Shown: positions 27,301 to 34,802 of the stretch, in pieces
How the letters are laid out: each line of letters begins with the position of its first letter
How positions within the stretch are numbered: the stretch's first letter is position 1
From: Streptomyces albus subsp. chlorinus
Lineage (GTDB): Bacteria > Actinomycetota > Actinomycetes > Streptomycetales > Streptomycetaceae
DNA: 64,000 bases
NCBI RefSeq assembly: GCF_013302895.1
Contig: NZ_VJOK01000001.1
Location: 7,177,378 to 7,241,377 of the forward strand
Direction: 5' to 3'
Translations under genes and position numbers: made by a program
The notes under the pieces: model-generated
What the model was told of the DNA's origin: nothing
Database searches by the model: none
The model's input: the letters and a program-made list of their open reading frames with translations, nothing else

Positions 27301-28042
27301 CTGGGCCGACCTCACCAGCGCATACGACTGGACGGAGCTTCCCGGACGGATCGGGGGCCTTGCGTTCCGCGCGGTCAGCGCCGTCACGAGTCCCGCGCAC
27401 CGCCGGGCGCTGACCCGTCTCCTGCGCTTCTGGGCTCTCTCTCCGCTGGCCGGACCCGGGCTCAGCCGCGGTCTGCTGGACAGCGAGCGGCGCGCCGCGT
27501 TGTCCGGTGAGAAGGGCGCGCTGATGCCGTTGGACATCACCATGGCGCACGGTGAGTGGGGCCGCTCCCGTTCCGGCGACACCTGGCGCGTGGTGGCGTT
27601 TCTGCAACGGGGCACGCTGCCCGCTCCCGCGGGTGTGCTCGACACCCGAGCGGTTCCCGAGGGCTGGGCCACGCCCGAGCGGCTCCTCCGGCTGGTGGAC
27701 GAGCTGGAGCGCAGCGGACCGGCCGCCTTCGACCCCGCCGCGGCCGCCCTGCTCGCCGAGGGCACCGGCCTCGACCCGGCCGCGGCGACACTGCTGCTGG
27801 CGGGTCTGCCGAACATCGTGGAGTCCGCGCACAACTTCCTGCCGCCCGACACCCGCAAGGTCCTGGGGCTGAAGGTGACAGCGGCCAGGGACGCCCGCGA
27901 CCTGCTCCGTCGCATACCGGAGGTCGCGCGTCTGGAACTCTACGACGCCGCGATGCCCGCCGACCCGGCCGGCATGTGGGACCAGACCGCGACGGCCCGG
28001 CGGCTGGCGGCAGCGTGGAAGGAGCTGGACATCCGGCCCTGA
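24371..28042 (+). CDS. Large hypothetical protein (1223 aa)
   Basis: This is a soluble protein with three visible regions. Residues 1-480 are helical and Ala/Leu/Glu-rich, with TPR-like stretches (EEAGRLFLAAGRDKQAATMF). Residues about 550-850 are beta-rich, with many aromatic strands (HHEPEVYFSDGQFLVLHYV, GRDFWWLSRDGLESRVHRVD) resembling a beta-propeller. The C-terminal 350 residues are helical again. No nuclease, ATPase or protease motif is seen. It is coupled to the 286-aa gene. Large propeller proteins of this kind can be partners of MoxR/VWA systems; the MoxR gene at 616-1833 is 21 kb away, so no link is claimed. Confidence 0.65.
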   Translation: MTRETSASTGADTAAPDLPSALAAGLAPVGTAGGEEITARRYSHPLLGTRPVVRLAQRTVAPLEDRLLADAGYSAPDVGEPVAAGPPPPPRYPAWALAHDLAHTEAALTAGVEMARAGRMIASAPGPAAKEFQRIAATLPADHVPMFWEEAGRLFLAAGRDKQAATMFGRARAADRHATMGVDPARRRAVFLEFALAGALSAKDIKAYAGELSRESDPLEAYRELRELAVLRTRGGLAPWPEMLKQTGELAGAAGLDVATEHRRLLESLVDTPALWRTADSFWTGQRRLLVPAIAASAGLRKRLLWRLAEAPASAMDTWWCDLLQETGALGELAGDAGEWLSAMLGRYARATSPAVPEGLLRLVPLLADTIREAGTPVRFNPGAPDDYYRIDAVVLAGCLEAGVPVEAPGPAAALRNWQAPARIDLRALMDDDRFGPVLIRSVPQEGDEFRTLWRKEALLPVLRGIVERRVRRLEAGGLADAAFALRWLEENLHPQVFDRMPGLPSRLAALDLVTPLTRTLRAGILDEYGWPALDEAAAELTGKDSWCRASWPAMVVHDREKAIAIGPGGRIAEHRLRVPKEAARFHHEPEVYFSDGQFLVLHYVNGEQRHYWSDAPDETFTVRLGMWRSLHHEATQPGYTFMAPNGRRFMGHKVLGPREERVGPNGHMLHDGRDFWWLSRDGLESRVHRVDLATGELVAADPPEFFDPSLLAEGERWNFESSYLAPLPYGVQGSPLGSDGTRVGLRVAEDTATGRVRYHRVDGAHGVLDGSGITAIWGLLDVPGTEKRLVLSHGIGHRHPVLARDAETGECYWQAERKNNGWVDNEPDPVAAGTRLIPPPAFWHFLSPRDPAGSRALRRITEDTVRRLLKAAATSEEELRAAVAKLLPEAGHRLLVRGVLGCVRATADMVSHRDRILARLARPRQARLKVSEEDLGGALEGLVSKYSSGYGGTATQIELTSAFFAGATDAATAMENWADLTSAYDWTELPGRIGGLAFRAVSAVTSPAHRRALTRLLRFWALSPLAGPGLSRGLLDSERRAALSGEKGALMPLDITMAHGEWGRSRSGDTWRVVAFLQRGTLPAPAGVLDTRAVPEGWATPERLLRLVDELERSGPAAFDPAAAALLAEGTGLDPAAATLLLAGLPNIVESAHNFLPPDTRKVLGLKVTAARDARDLLRRIPEVARLELYDAAMPADPAGMWDQTATARRLAAAWKELDIRP

Positions 28043-28129
28043 CTGGGCCAAAGGACCACCCGGCCGAGCGGTATGACGGGTGACGCCACCGGTTCGGCGG
28101 GATGCGGCGGCCAGGTGTCGGGGGAGGTT

Positions 28130-29026
28130 TCAGGTTCCCTCGGCGCCGGCCGCGCCGTACGCGCCACCGTACGCGGCGCGCCAGGCGGCGGGAGGCGTGC
28201 CGGCCTGGCGCCGGAAGAACGTGGTGAAGTTGCCGAGGTCCCGGAAGCCGAGGCGCCGGGCGCAGGCGGTGACCGGGAGGTCGGTGTGGGCGAGCAGCCT
28301 CTTGGCTTCCAGCAGGATGCGCTGGTCCAGGAAGGTCTTGGCACCCGTGCCGGCGGCGGCACGCGTCGCCCGGGTGAGAGTGCGTACGTCGTACCCCAGC
28401 GTCCGCGCGTAGTCGGCCACGCGGTGCCAGGTGGCGAAGTGCTCCTCCACGGCGTCCCGATAGGCGCGGAACACCTCGGTGGCCCCTCTCCCGGCACGGG
28501 CGGCGTCGGTTGGGGCGGGGGTGTCGGGGAGTGCGCGCAGCAACAGCGCGGCCAGCAGGTGGGACAGCAGCGCGGGAGAGGCCGGACTCGGCGCGCGCAC
28601 GGCGGCTCTGTGCTCGCGCGCCAGGTGCTCGGCTGCCAGCAGAGCGAGTTCCAGACGCTGATCGTCCATATGCCAGCACGCCGGAGCGGTTGCCTCTTCC
28701 GCTGAGAAACCGGGGAGGAAACCGGGCCGGAAGAGCACCAGCGGGCCGTCGCAGGCGTCGATGTCGCTCCAGCGGTGCACCATGCCCGGCCGGATCCACA
28801 CGGCACTGCCCGCCCCCAGCCGGTAGCCGGAGAAATCCGCCTCGTGCGAGCCGGTTCCGGAGCCGATCAGGGCGAGCACGTGGAAGTCGGGGCGCTGCGG
28901 GAGTGCGCGACGGCGGCGGGCGTCCATGGAACGCAGCGCGGCGAGGTCCATGACCTCCACACCGTACGGTGAGCCGACGGCAGGCAGGTAGCGTAGCTGC
29001 CGCACACCACTGTGTCCGCTTTCCAC
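28130..29026 (-). CDS. AraC-family transcriptional regulator
   Basis: The 298-aa product has an N-terminal cupin-like sensing part (HVLALIGSGTGSHEADFSGY and then GAGSAVWIRPGMVHRW, the sugar-binding-type AraC N-domain) and a C-terminal double helix-turn-helix (TFLDQRILLEAKRLLAHTDL, then CARRLGFRDLGNFTTFFRRQ). It is divergent from an alpha/beta hydrolase gene, its likely target. Start GTG 29026 has AAGGAG ten bases upstream. An in-frame ATG at 29071 would add 15 residues and cannot be ruled out. Confidence 0.8.
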   Translation of the reverse strand: MESGHSGVRQLRYLPAVGSPYGVEVMDLAALRSMDARRRRALPQRPDFHVLALIGSGTGSHEADFSGYRLGAGSAVWIRPGMVHRWSDIDACDGPLVLFRPGFLPGFSAEEATAPACWHMDDQRLELALLAAEHLAREHRAAVRAPSPASPALLSHLLAALLLRALPDTPAPTDAARAGRGATEVFRAYRDAVEEHFATWHRVADYARTLGYDVRTLTRATRAAAGTGAKTFLDQRILLEAKRLLAHTDLPVTACARRLGFRDLGNFTTFFRRQAGTPPAAWRAAYGGAYGAAGAEGT

Positions 29027-29166
29027 AATGAACGGGCTCCTTTCCACCGCTGCGGGAACCGTGCCTCCCATACGGTCGGCAGTACGCCTTACAGACAGGT
29101 CAGGCGATCCGTACGAGACCGTGGCAGCCCCGGGCGCGTGGTGCTCGCACGGTCGAGGTGAAAGGT

Positions 29167-29973
29167 ATGACGATGACGGAAACAACAATACCGGTGCCCC
29201 TGACGGGAGGAACCCTGGACGTACGGGTCGGCGGGCGCACCGGCCCGGCACTGGTGTTCGTCCACTACTGGGGCGGCTCCGCCGACACCTGGACAGGCGT
29301 GATCGACCACCTGCCATCCGAGCAGGCGACGGTCCGCTTCGATCAGCGCGGCTGGGGAACCTCCCGTGCGCTGCCCGGCCCCTACCACCTCGACCAGCTC
29401 GCCGACGACCTGGCCCGTGTGGTCGACGCGTGTGTACCGGGGCCGTTCGTCCTCGTCGGCCACTCGATGGGCGGCAAGGTGAGCCAACTCGTGGCGGCCC
29501 GCCGTCCGGCGGGCCTCGCCGGTCTGGTGCTCGTCGCGCCCGGCCCACCGCGGCCGCCCGCCACGGTGACCGACGCATACCAGCAGAACCTGTCCCACGC
29601 GTACGACTCGTCCGAGACGGTGCGGTACGCCCTCGACCACGTTCTCGCCGCCACGTCGCTGCCCGAGGCGGTACGGAGCACCGCGGTGCGCGACAGCCTT
29701 GCCGCCGGTGCCGAAGCCCGGCAGGAGTGGCCGCTGCGAGGGATCGCCCAGGACATCACCTCCGCCGTACGGGACATCGAGGTCCCGGTGAGCGTGCTCG
29801 GCGCGGAGAACGATGTGGTGGAACCTCCCCATGTCCTGCGCGCATGCCTCCTGCCGCACATCCCGCACGCGACCCTGACCACCGTCCCGGCCGCCGGTCA
29901 CCTGCTCCCCGTCGAAGCCCCCGCCGCTGTCGCCTCCGCCCTCGGGGAGTTCCTGATCTCCCTCCAGCACTGA
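29167..29973 (+). CDS. Alpha/beta hydrolase
   Basis: This 268-aa protein has a complete fold signature: oxyanion-side VHYWGGSADTW, DQRGWGTS, nucleophile elbow GHSMGG (Ser100), acid in VLGAENDVVEPP, and His in AAGHLLPVEAP. It resembles esterases and haloperoxidase-like hydrolases. Substrate is unknown. The ATG at 29167 has GAGG eight bases upstream; GTG 29158 is an alternative. It is divergent from the AraC regulator. Confidence 0.85.
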   Translation: MTMTETTIPVPLTGGTLDVRVGGRTGPALVFVHYWGGSADTWTGVIDHLPSEQATVRFDQRGWGTSRALPGPYHLDQLADDLARVVDACVPGPFVLVGHSMGGKVSQLVAARRPAGLAGLVLVAPGPPRPPATVTDAYQQNLSHAYDSSETVRYALDHVLAATSLPEAVRSTAVRDSLAAGAEARQEWPLRGIAQDITSAVRDIEVPVSVLGAENDVVEPPHVLRACLLPHIPHATLTTVPAAGHLLPVEAPAAVASALGEFLISLQH

Positions 29974-30036
29974 CCCCGTCAGCCTCCGTGCGGCGGCTCC
30001 CCGGTTGCGGCAGCGGAGCCGTCACACGGCGGGGTG

Positions 30037-30294
30037 TCAGAGGGACCAGAGAAACAGGAGCGTGATCAGCACCAGCACGGTGATGCCGCCGGTGGCCAGG
30101 CCGATGGCGCACTGGACGCGGCGGACGCGACCGCGGAGACCCAGGACGCCGAAGGTGGCGGCGAGACCACCGCTCAGCACCGTGAACGCCAGGCCGGCGA
30201 AGCCGACCGCGAGGCCGATCAGGGAGATGAGGCCGAGCGTGAGGGAGACGGGCCCGTAAAGGGAGGCCGGGGAATCCCTGGCGTCGTCGGTCAT
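30037..30294 (-). CDS. Small membrane protein (85 aa)
   Basis: Two hydrophobic helices (SLTLGLISLIGLAVGFAGLA and the last 22 residues, CAIGLATGGITVLVLITLLF) flank a short basic loop GLRGRVRRVQ. It resembles small DUF4190-like proteins. The ATG has GAGGGGG upstream. Function is not recognised. Confidence 0.65.
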   Translation of the reverse strand: MTDDARDSPASLYGPVSLTLGLISLIGLAVGFAGLAFTVLSGGLAATFGVLGLRGRVRRVQCAIGLATGGITVLVLITLLFLWSL

Positions 30295-30372
30295 CGCGGC
30301 CCCCTCGCAGTAGCTCCCTCCCTCATTCTGACGCACGGAGGAGCGGTCAACCCGCGACCGGTCGTTCAGGCA

Positions 30373-30400
30373 GGGGGCCCGCTCCGGAGAGCGGGCCCCC
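30373..30400 (-). terminator. Strong hairpin after the HD-domain gene
   Basis: A perfect 12-bp stem GGGGGCCCGCTC / GAGCGGGCCCCC with loop CGGA lies 16 bases beyond the stop of the HD-domain gene on the minus strand. Confidence 0.7.
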
Positions 30401-30415
30401 CGATCAGCAGTCCTG

Positions 30416-31234
30416 TCACTCGTCGAAAGGAGCGGCGAGCAGCAGGTCTTCCACGGTGGGCACGGCGAAGCCGGGAAGGTGACGGCGGCCGACCTCGGCG
30501 AAGGGGTGCATGAGTACCGACGTGGGCTTGGTGCGGCACAGCGACACCATGGTGTCGACCGCGTTCTTCTTGAAACCTTCCCGGGGGAAGGCGTCAAGGA
30601 TGTCCTCGAGGACCTCGGAGGGGACCTTCCGCAGCTCGTTCCCGGTGAAGTCGAGCCCGGAGCCGACGGAGATCATGGCGATCTCCGGCCTCTTCCGCAG
30701 CGCTATGGGGAGATTGGTGTGCAGGGCGATCGCGTCCCAGACGACCTCGACGCGTTCGGCCGGCATGCGCTGCTTCCGCAGGAACCGCTGTGCGACGTCG
30801 GCACCGTCCAGCTCGAAGCGCTCACTCGGTGACCGGTACTTCTCGACCAGCCCGAGGTCGTGCAGGACTGCCGCGACGAAGGCGACTTCCCGGTCGTAGT
30901 GGACACCGCGCTGATCGAACATCACGCAGCCGAAAAGGTAGGTCCGCATGACGTGGTTGAAGAGCGTCACAGAGGATTCTTCCCGGGCGAACGCCGCCGC
31001 CTTCTGCGCTACTTCGCTCCTGGGAATACGGATTCCAGCCACCTCCCGGGGGAGCGCCTCGGTGCGCGCCGTCGAAGCGTTGCCGCGCGGCGTGCGGGCG
31101 GCGGCCGAAGCCGCGGGCGCATTGGATACCACGCCGGCGAACGCGGAGGCCGCACCGAGCGCGGCGACGCCCACGCCACGCTCCAGTGCCGTGCGCCGGG
31201 TGACGTTTTTCGGCTCGTTTCCTTTGTCGAACAC
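30416..31234 (-). CDS. Tat-exported HD-domain hydrolase (cyanamide hydratase-like)
   Basis: This is a 272-aa protein with a twin-arginine signal (VTRRTALERGVGVAALGAAS, cleavage probably near ASAAA at about residue 45). An HD domain follows: His in LFNHVMRTYLFG, the HD pair in AAVLHDLGLVEKY, and later His in ALHTNLP. The layout resembles cyanamide hydratase-like HD hydrolases. Export of such an enzyme by Tat fits a protein folded around a metal before secretion. Substrate is unknown. Start is ATG 31234. Confidence 0.7.
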   Translation of the reverse strand: MFDKGNEPKNVTRRTALERGVGVAALGAASAFAGVVSNAPAASAAARTPRGNASTARTEALPREVAGIRIPRSEVAQKAAAFAREESSVTLFNHVMRTYLFGCVMFDQRGVHYDREVAFVAAVLHDLGLVEKYRSPSERFELDGADVAQRFLRKQRMPAERVEVVWDAIALHTNLPIALRKRPEIAMISVGSGLDFTGNELRKVPSEVLEDILDAFPREGFKKNAVDTMVSLCRTKPTSVLMHPFAEVGRRHLPGFAVPTVEDLLLAAPFDE

Positions 31235-31496
31235 GGATACTGCCCTCTCGTCGGCTGCTGAGCGGTTGGTACCAGGAGCCTATGAACAGGGCTATAGCGC
31301 CCAACAGAGGCGAAAATGCCGGTAAACCTCTGATTTCTGCCAGGGGTTGAGGGCCTGCTGTGCGGGCCGGGGCGGTCACCGAGCGGGGAGGGGTCCCGGG
31401 CGTCGCCGCAGGACATGGCAGGGGGCGGACGGGGCTGTTGCGGAACCGCGTCTCACCGCGCCCAGCCGGCGTCTCGCTCCGATGGCGACCGGGGAC

Positions 31497-32024
31497 TCAG
31501 CCCACCCACTTGCGCAGCAGGCTCTCCCGCTCCGTCCCCCCAGGCGAGCCGCCCTCCCATGTGCGGCCCCACTCCGCCATCGCGGCAAGCGTCGTGGCCG
31601 CTTCTTGGCGGCCCTTCGTCAGGCGGGACAGGAGGGCGCGGGACAGGTCGAGTTCCGCGGGGGAGTAGCCGACGGCCGCCGCCGCGTAGGCCGACAACTC
31701 GTGGTCGCCTTCCCGCGTCTCCACGCCTATCGTCAGCATCGCCGGTGCGTCCCCCAGCCGGCTCGGGCTCGTGGGCATGACCATGTTCACCACCGTGTCC
31801 AGAGCCAGCTCCGTGGCGACGCCCACCTGCCGCTTCAGGGTCTTCACGGGGACGTCCGCCACGGTCAGCGTGCGCACGTCCTCCCACGGAAACCGGCCGG
31901 ACTGCTTGTCGCCGAGTGCCACCACGCCGTCCGGGGAGAGGCGTACCCCCGGAGCCAGACCGGACGGCTTCGCGCCCACGTACACGTCACCCTCGGCGAT
32001 CCAGAAAAGGCCCACCATGGCCAT
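31497..32024 (-). CDS. Hypothetical protein (175 aa)
   Basis: This soluble protein begins MAMVGLFWIAEGDVYVGAKP. Its beta-rich N-terminal half is followed by a helical C-terminus ending SLLRKWVG. No motif is recognised. The second ATG (32018) is an equally good start; GAGAAGTGAG lies upstream of both. It stands alone. Confidence 0.6.
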   Translation of the reverse strand: MAMVGLFWIAEGDVYVGAKPSGLAPGVRLSPDGVVALGDKQSGRFPWEDVRTLTVADVPVKTLKRQVGVATELALDTVVNMVMPTSPSRLGDAPAMLTIGVETREGDHELSAYAAAAVGYSPAELDLSRALLSRLTKGRQEAATTLAAMAEWGRTWEGGSPGGTERESLLRKWVG

Positions 32025-32553
32025 GGGCTACTCACTTCTCCCGACAGCGTGGACGCCGCCGTATCACATGTCGAACGATCCGGTCACCTTCCGCAACGCA
32101 CGTCGGAGCGGGGGAGTTCCCGCTTCCTTGCCCCTACGTGGCCTCCCTGGCCCCCTACGTGGCCTTCCTGGCTCCGCGTGGCGTGATGAATGGCTCGGGC
32201 GGACGGACGAAGACCGGCCCCCACCACACGACCTCGGAATTCGTCGTGCCCGTACCACACCTCGGGCGCACCCATTCCTCGCCGACCACGACGACCGGGC
32301 CCCCGTCACCTTGCGGCGTTTTTTCCTTCCGCTACAGCCGTAACTCTGGCACCACTTGCACCACCGGCAACACGAAGCCCGGCACAACTCGTCCCGGAAA
32401 AGCGTGTGCGGTCACAGTAGTCGTGCCCCTGTCAAGGGTGGCGCATCGCTGACCAGCTTGAACGCTTAAGGATCAAGAGTTGTGGCTGTCGTAAAGGTGC
32501 ACCGGGGTGCGATCGGAGAGGCGAATATGCGACACCCCCTGCATTTTTATCGC
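32025..32553. other. Gap upstream of phenazine copy A
   Basis: No convincing gene is seen. A 20-21-bp unit CCCCTACGTGGCCTCCCTGG is present twice in tandem (32131-32171, one substitution and one insertion). On the minus strand a start-less open frame of about 58 codons ends at 32155 and reads protein-like (EVVWWGPVFVRPPEPFITPR), so a lost or very small gene is possible. Base composition becomes noticeably A/T-richer from about 32,440 onward. Confidence 0.4.
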
Positions 32554-32583
32554 TTGACAAGCCTCAGTTTTGAACTGTTGTAT
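32554..32583 (+). promoter_or_regulatory. Candidate vegetative promoter for phenazine copy A
   Basis: TTGACA (32554-32559) is a perfect -35 box. An 18-bp spacer follows, then TTGTAT (32578-32583) as a weak -10 box. It lies about 210 bases before the first gene, with two copies of the GGAAT-N5-ATTCC palindrome downstream of it, where a bound repressor could block transcription. Confidence 0.5.
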
Positions 32584-32644
32584 GTCTGCCATCACGGGGA
32601 CAGGATGGCAAACGGGGGGCAGTGGCGCCGTACCCGCCCACGGA

Positions 32645-32716
32645 CGGAATTCAGTATTCCGCAGAAGGGCGGATCCGGGGGGCCGACCCCGCCAGTAGGC
32701 GGAATTCAGTATTCCG
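32645..32716. promoter_or_regulatory. Two identical 17-bp palindromes (operator candidates)
   Basis: CGGAATTCAGTATTCCG occurs exactly twice, at 32645-32661 and 32700-32716 (55 bp apart). Each has perfect 6-bp arms (CGGAAT / ATTCCG) around TCAGT. The same GGAAT-N5-ATTCC frame recurs four times upstream of copy B at 55927-56049. Identity of the N5 core here but not in copy B points to selection on the arms. Confidence 0.75.
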
Positions 32717-32794
32717 TCGACGGCGGGCCGAGGATCCAAGGCCGCAGATGTGTCGTATTCACCTGCTTGCCATCTCCAGTTTGGGGGAGATGAC

Positions 32795-33367
32795 ATGAAG
32801 ACAGCCAAGCGCACACTGCCGATCGCTGGTATAGCCATTCTGCTGACGGCCGGGAGCTTCGTCGGCGCGTCGGCCATTTCCGTCCAGGCCGACACGGCGA
32901 ACGCCTCGTCGGCCACCAGCACATCGACCGCTGCCACGGCCCCGGCGACCAGCAACGGCAAGCGGACCGGGGCGGAATCCCCCGCCGAGCTGCTGCGGTT
33001 GCTGGGCGAGCGGATCAAGGCCAAGGACCTGGACGGGATCATCGCTCTCCACGAACCCGACGCCGCTGTTGTCGAATACGACGGGTCGATCGCCCGGGGC
33101 CACAAGGGCATCCGCGAGATGTACGTCGAGTGGTTCAAGTCGGACCCGGTGCTCACCGTCAACCCCCGCCAAACCGTGGAGGCGGGCGGGAAGCGCGGAA
33201 AGATACGTGGCCGGACCGCGTCCATAATGGGCGACTACACGCTGGAGCAGAACAGGCCGGACGGCACCCGCGAGAGCTTCACCGGCAATTTCTGCGACAT
33301 CGTGCGCCAGCAGCCGGACGGCACGTGGCTGTACCTCCAGGACAACCCGTACCCGCCGCACCACTGA
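32795..33367 (+). CDS. Secreted NTF2/SnoaL-like protein, copy A
   Basis: This 190-aa protein has a signal peptide (MKTAKRTLPIAGIAILLTAG, cleavage near residue 27 or 32) and a Ser/Thr/Ala linker. An NTF2-like domain follows (LLRLLGERIKAKDLDGIIAL, EYDGSIARGHKGIREMYVEWF, ending WLYLQDNPYPP). PhzA/PhzB have the same fold but are cytoplasmic, so export is unusual. A close paralogue heads copy B. ATG 32795 follows GGGGGAG. It is the first gene of copy A, and its role may be binding or finishing a product outside the cell (inference). Confidence 0.75.
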   Translation: MKTAKRTLPIAGIAILLTAGSFVGASAISVQADTANASSATSTSTAATAPATSNGKRTGAESPAELLRLLGERIKAKDLDGIIALHEPDAAVVEYDGSIARGHKGIREMYVEWFKSDPVLTVNPRQTVEAGGKRGKIRGRTASIMGDYTLEQNRPDGTRESFTGNFCDIVRQQPDGTWLYLQDNPYPPHH

Positions 33368-33527
33368 CCCGGTCCTGCCGGCGGAAACGTCGTCTTCGTC
33401 CTCGGCCCGCTTCTCGGTGAGCCGGTCATATCGGCGGGGAATTCCCCTGCGTTCTCCGGGGTATTCCGCTGTGCTCGTACTCCAGCATGCAGGCCCGCGC
33501 CCGCCTGCCCACTCCACCGCCCTTCCA

Positions 33528-33557
33528 CCGGGAATTCCTGGCGCTCACAATTCCCGG
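33528..33557. promoter_or_regulatory. Inverted repeat upstream of phzC copy A
   Basis: CCGGGAATT (33528-33536) and AATTCCCGG (33549-33557) are perfect 9-bp arms with a 12-base spacer, 40 bases before the phzC start. A further GGGGAATTCCCC (33437-33448) and an ATTCC lie upstream in the same 230-base gap. Relation to the GGAAT-N5-ATTCC operators is possible but spacing differs. Confidence 0.4.
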
Positions 33558-33596
33558 AAAGCCAAGCTGCCGACACGTCCGAGGTTGGGAGAAGAC

Positions 33597-34802
33597 GTGA
33601 ACGTCACCTCGCTCGAAGTTCCGCAGGCCCCGGTTGCGCGGCAGCAGCCCGAGTGGGAGAACCCGGCACAGGTCCGGCAGGTCCGGGATGTGCTGGCGGG
33701 CCTTCCTCCACTGGTGGACACCGAATCGCTGAGGAGACTCAGGGAGTTGCTCGCCGGCGTCGCCACCGGGCAGGCGCAGGTGGTGCAGGCGGGTGACTGC
33801 GCGGAGGACCCCGCGGAATGCACCGCGGGTGACGTGGAGCGGAAGGTGGGGCTCCTCAACGTGCTCGCCGACGTCATGGGCGCGCTCGCTCGTCGTCCGG
33901 TGGTGCGGGTGGGCCGGATCGCGGGCCAGTACGCCAAGCCCCGTTCGGCGCGCACCGAGTGGGTCGGCGGCGTCGAACTCCCGGTGTACCGGGGCCACAT
34001 GGTGAACGGACCGGAGCCGGACCCGGAAGCACGGCGGCCCGACCCCCGACGTCTGCTGGCGGGCTACCGGGCGGCGAGCCGGCTCATGGCCCACCTCGGT
34101 CCGACCTCGCGAGCGCGTGCCGAGCCGGCCGTGTGGACCAGTCATGAGGCCCTGCTGCTCGACTACGAGATCCCGATGCTGCGCCGGGACCGGCAGGGCC
34201 GCGCCGCGCTCACCTCGACCCACTGGCCGTGGATCGGCGAGCGTACCCGTCAGCTCGAAGGGGCCCACGTGGCGCTGCTGGCCGACGTGGTGAACCCGGT
34301 CGCGTGCAAGGTCGGGCCGCGTACGACGGTCGCGGAAGCGCTCGGGCTGTGCGCGCGGCTCGACCCCGAACGGGAACCGGGCCGGCTCACCCTGATCGCG
34401 CGCATGGGTGCCGACGCGACCATGGATCTGCTGCCGCCGTTGGTCCGGGCCGTGCGCGCCGCCGGGCACCCGGTGATCTGGCTGGTCGATCCGATGCACG
34501 CCAACACCGTGACCACTGCCGAGGGGCGCAAGACACGGGTGGTGGAGACGATCGTCCGGGAGGTGGTGGCGTTCCAGGCCGCCGTCCGCTCGGCCGGTGG
34601 CACGCCGGGCGGAATCCACCTGGAGGCGACCCCCGATGACGTGACCGAATGCGTCGACGCCCACCGCGGCACCCACCGGATCGGGGAGAACTACACGACG
34701 CTGTGCGATCCGAGGCTCAACCTCCGCCAGGCCGTATCCGTGGTCTCGGCCTGGCGGACCCAGCTGACCAACCAGGCCGAGGGAGAACCGTGCCGGGCAT
34801 AG
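33597..34802 (+). CDS. phzC: Class II DAHP synthase (PhzC), copy A
   Basis: A 401-aa class II 3-deoxy-D-arabino-heptulosonate 7-phosphate synthase, which feeds carbon into the shikimate pathway for phenazine synthesis. Typical segments are QAGDCAEDPAEC, RVGRIAGQYAKPRS, PVYRGHMVN, TSHEALLLDYE, WPWIGERTRQLEGAHV, NPVACKVGP and PVIWLVDPMHANTV. Start GTG 33597 has GGGAGA six bases upstream. The 3' end overlaps phzD by 13 bases. Its copy B paralogue at 57502 shares most residues. Confidence 0.93.
   Translation: MNVTSLEVPQAPVARQQPEWENPAQVRQVRDVLAGLPPLVDTESLRRLRELLAGVATGQAQVVQAGDCAEDPAECTAGDVERKVGLLNVLADVMGALARRPVVRVGRIAGQYAKPRSARTEWVGGVELPVYRGHMVNGPEPDPEARRPDPRRLLAGYRAASRLMAHLGPTSRARAEPAVWTSHEALLLDYEIPMLRRDRQGRAALTSTHWPWIGERTRQLEGAHVALLADVVNPVACKVGPRTTVAEALGLCARLDPEREPGRLTLIARMGADATMDLLPPLVRAVRAAGHPVIWLVDPMHANTVTTAEGRKTRVVETIVREVVAFQAAVRSAGGTPGGIHLEATPDDVTECVDAHRGTHRIGENYTTLCDPRLNLRQAVSVVSAWRTQLTNQAEGEPCRA

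Noticed and set aside
616..28042. A single MoxR-VWA-propeller conflict system joining the genes at 1-1833 and 23514-28042
   Set aside because: The gene pairs are more than 21 kb apart with many unrelated genes between, and the VWA domain itself is outside the window.
23666..28051. Long minus-strand open frame opposite the 286/1223-aa pair
   Set aside because: Shadow frame: third-position bias supports the plus strand throughout, and the translation is low-complexity Arg/Pro/Gly.
32155..32330. Protein-like minus-strand frame upstream of copy A
   Set aside because: No start codon with a ribosome site, and repeat-containing 3' end; too weak to call.
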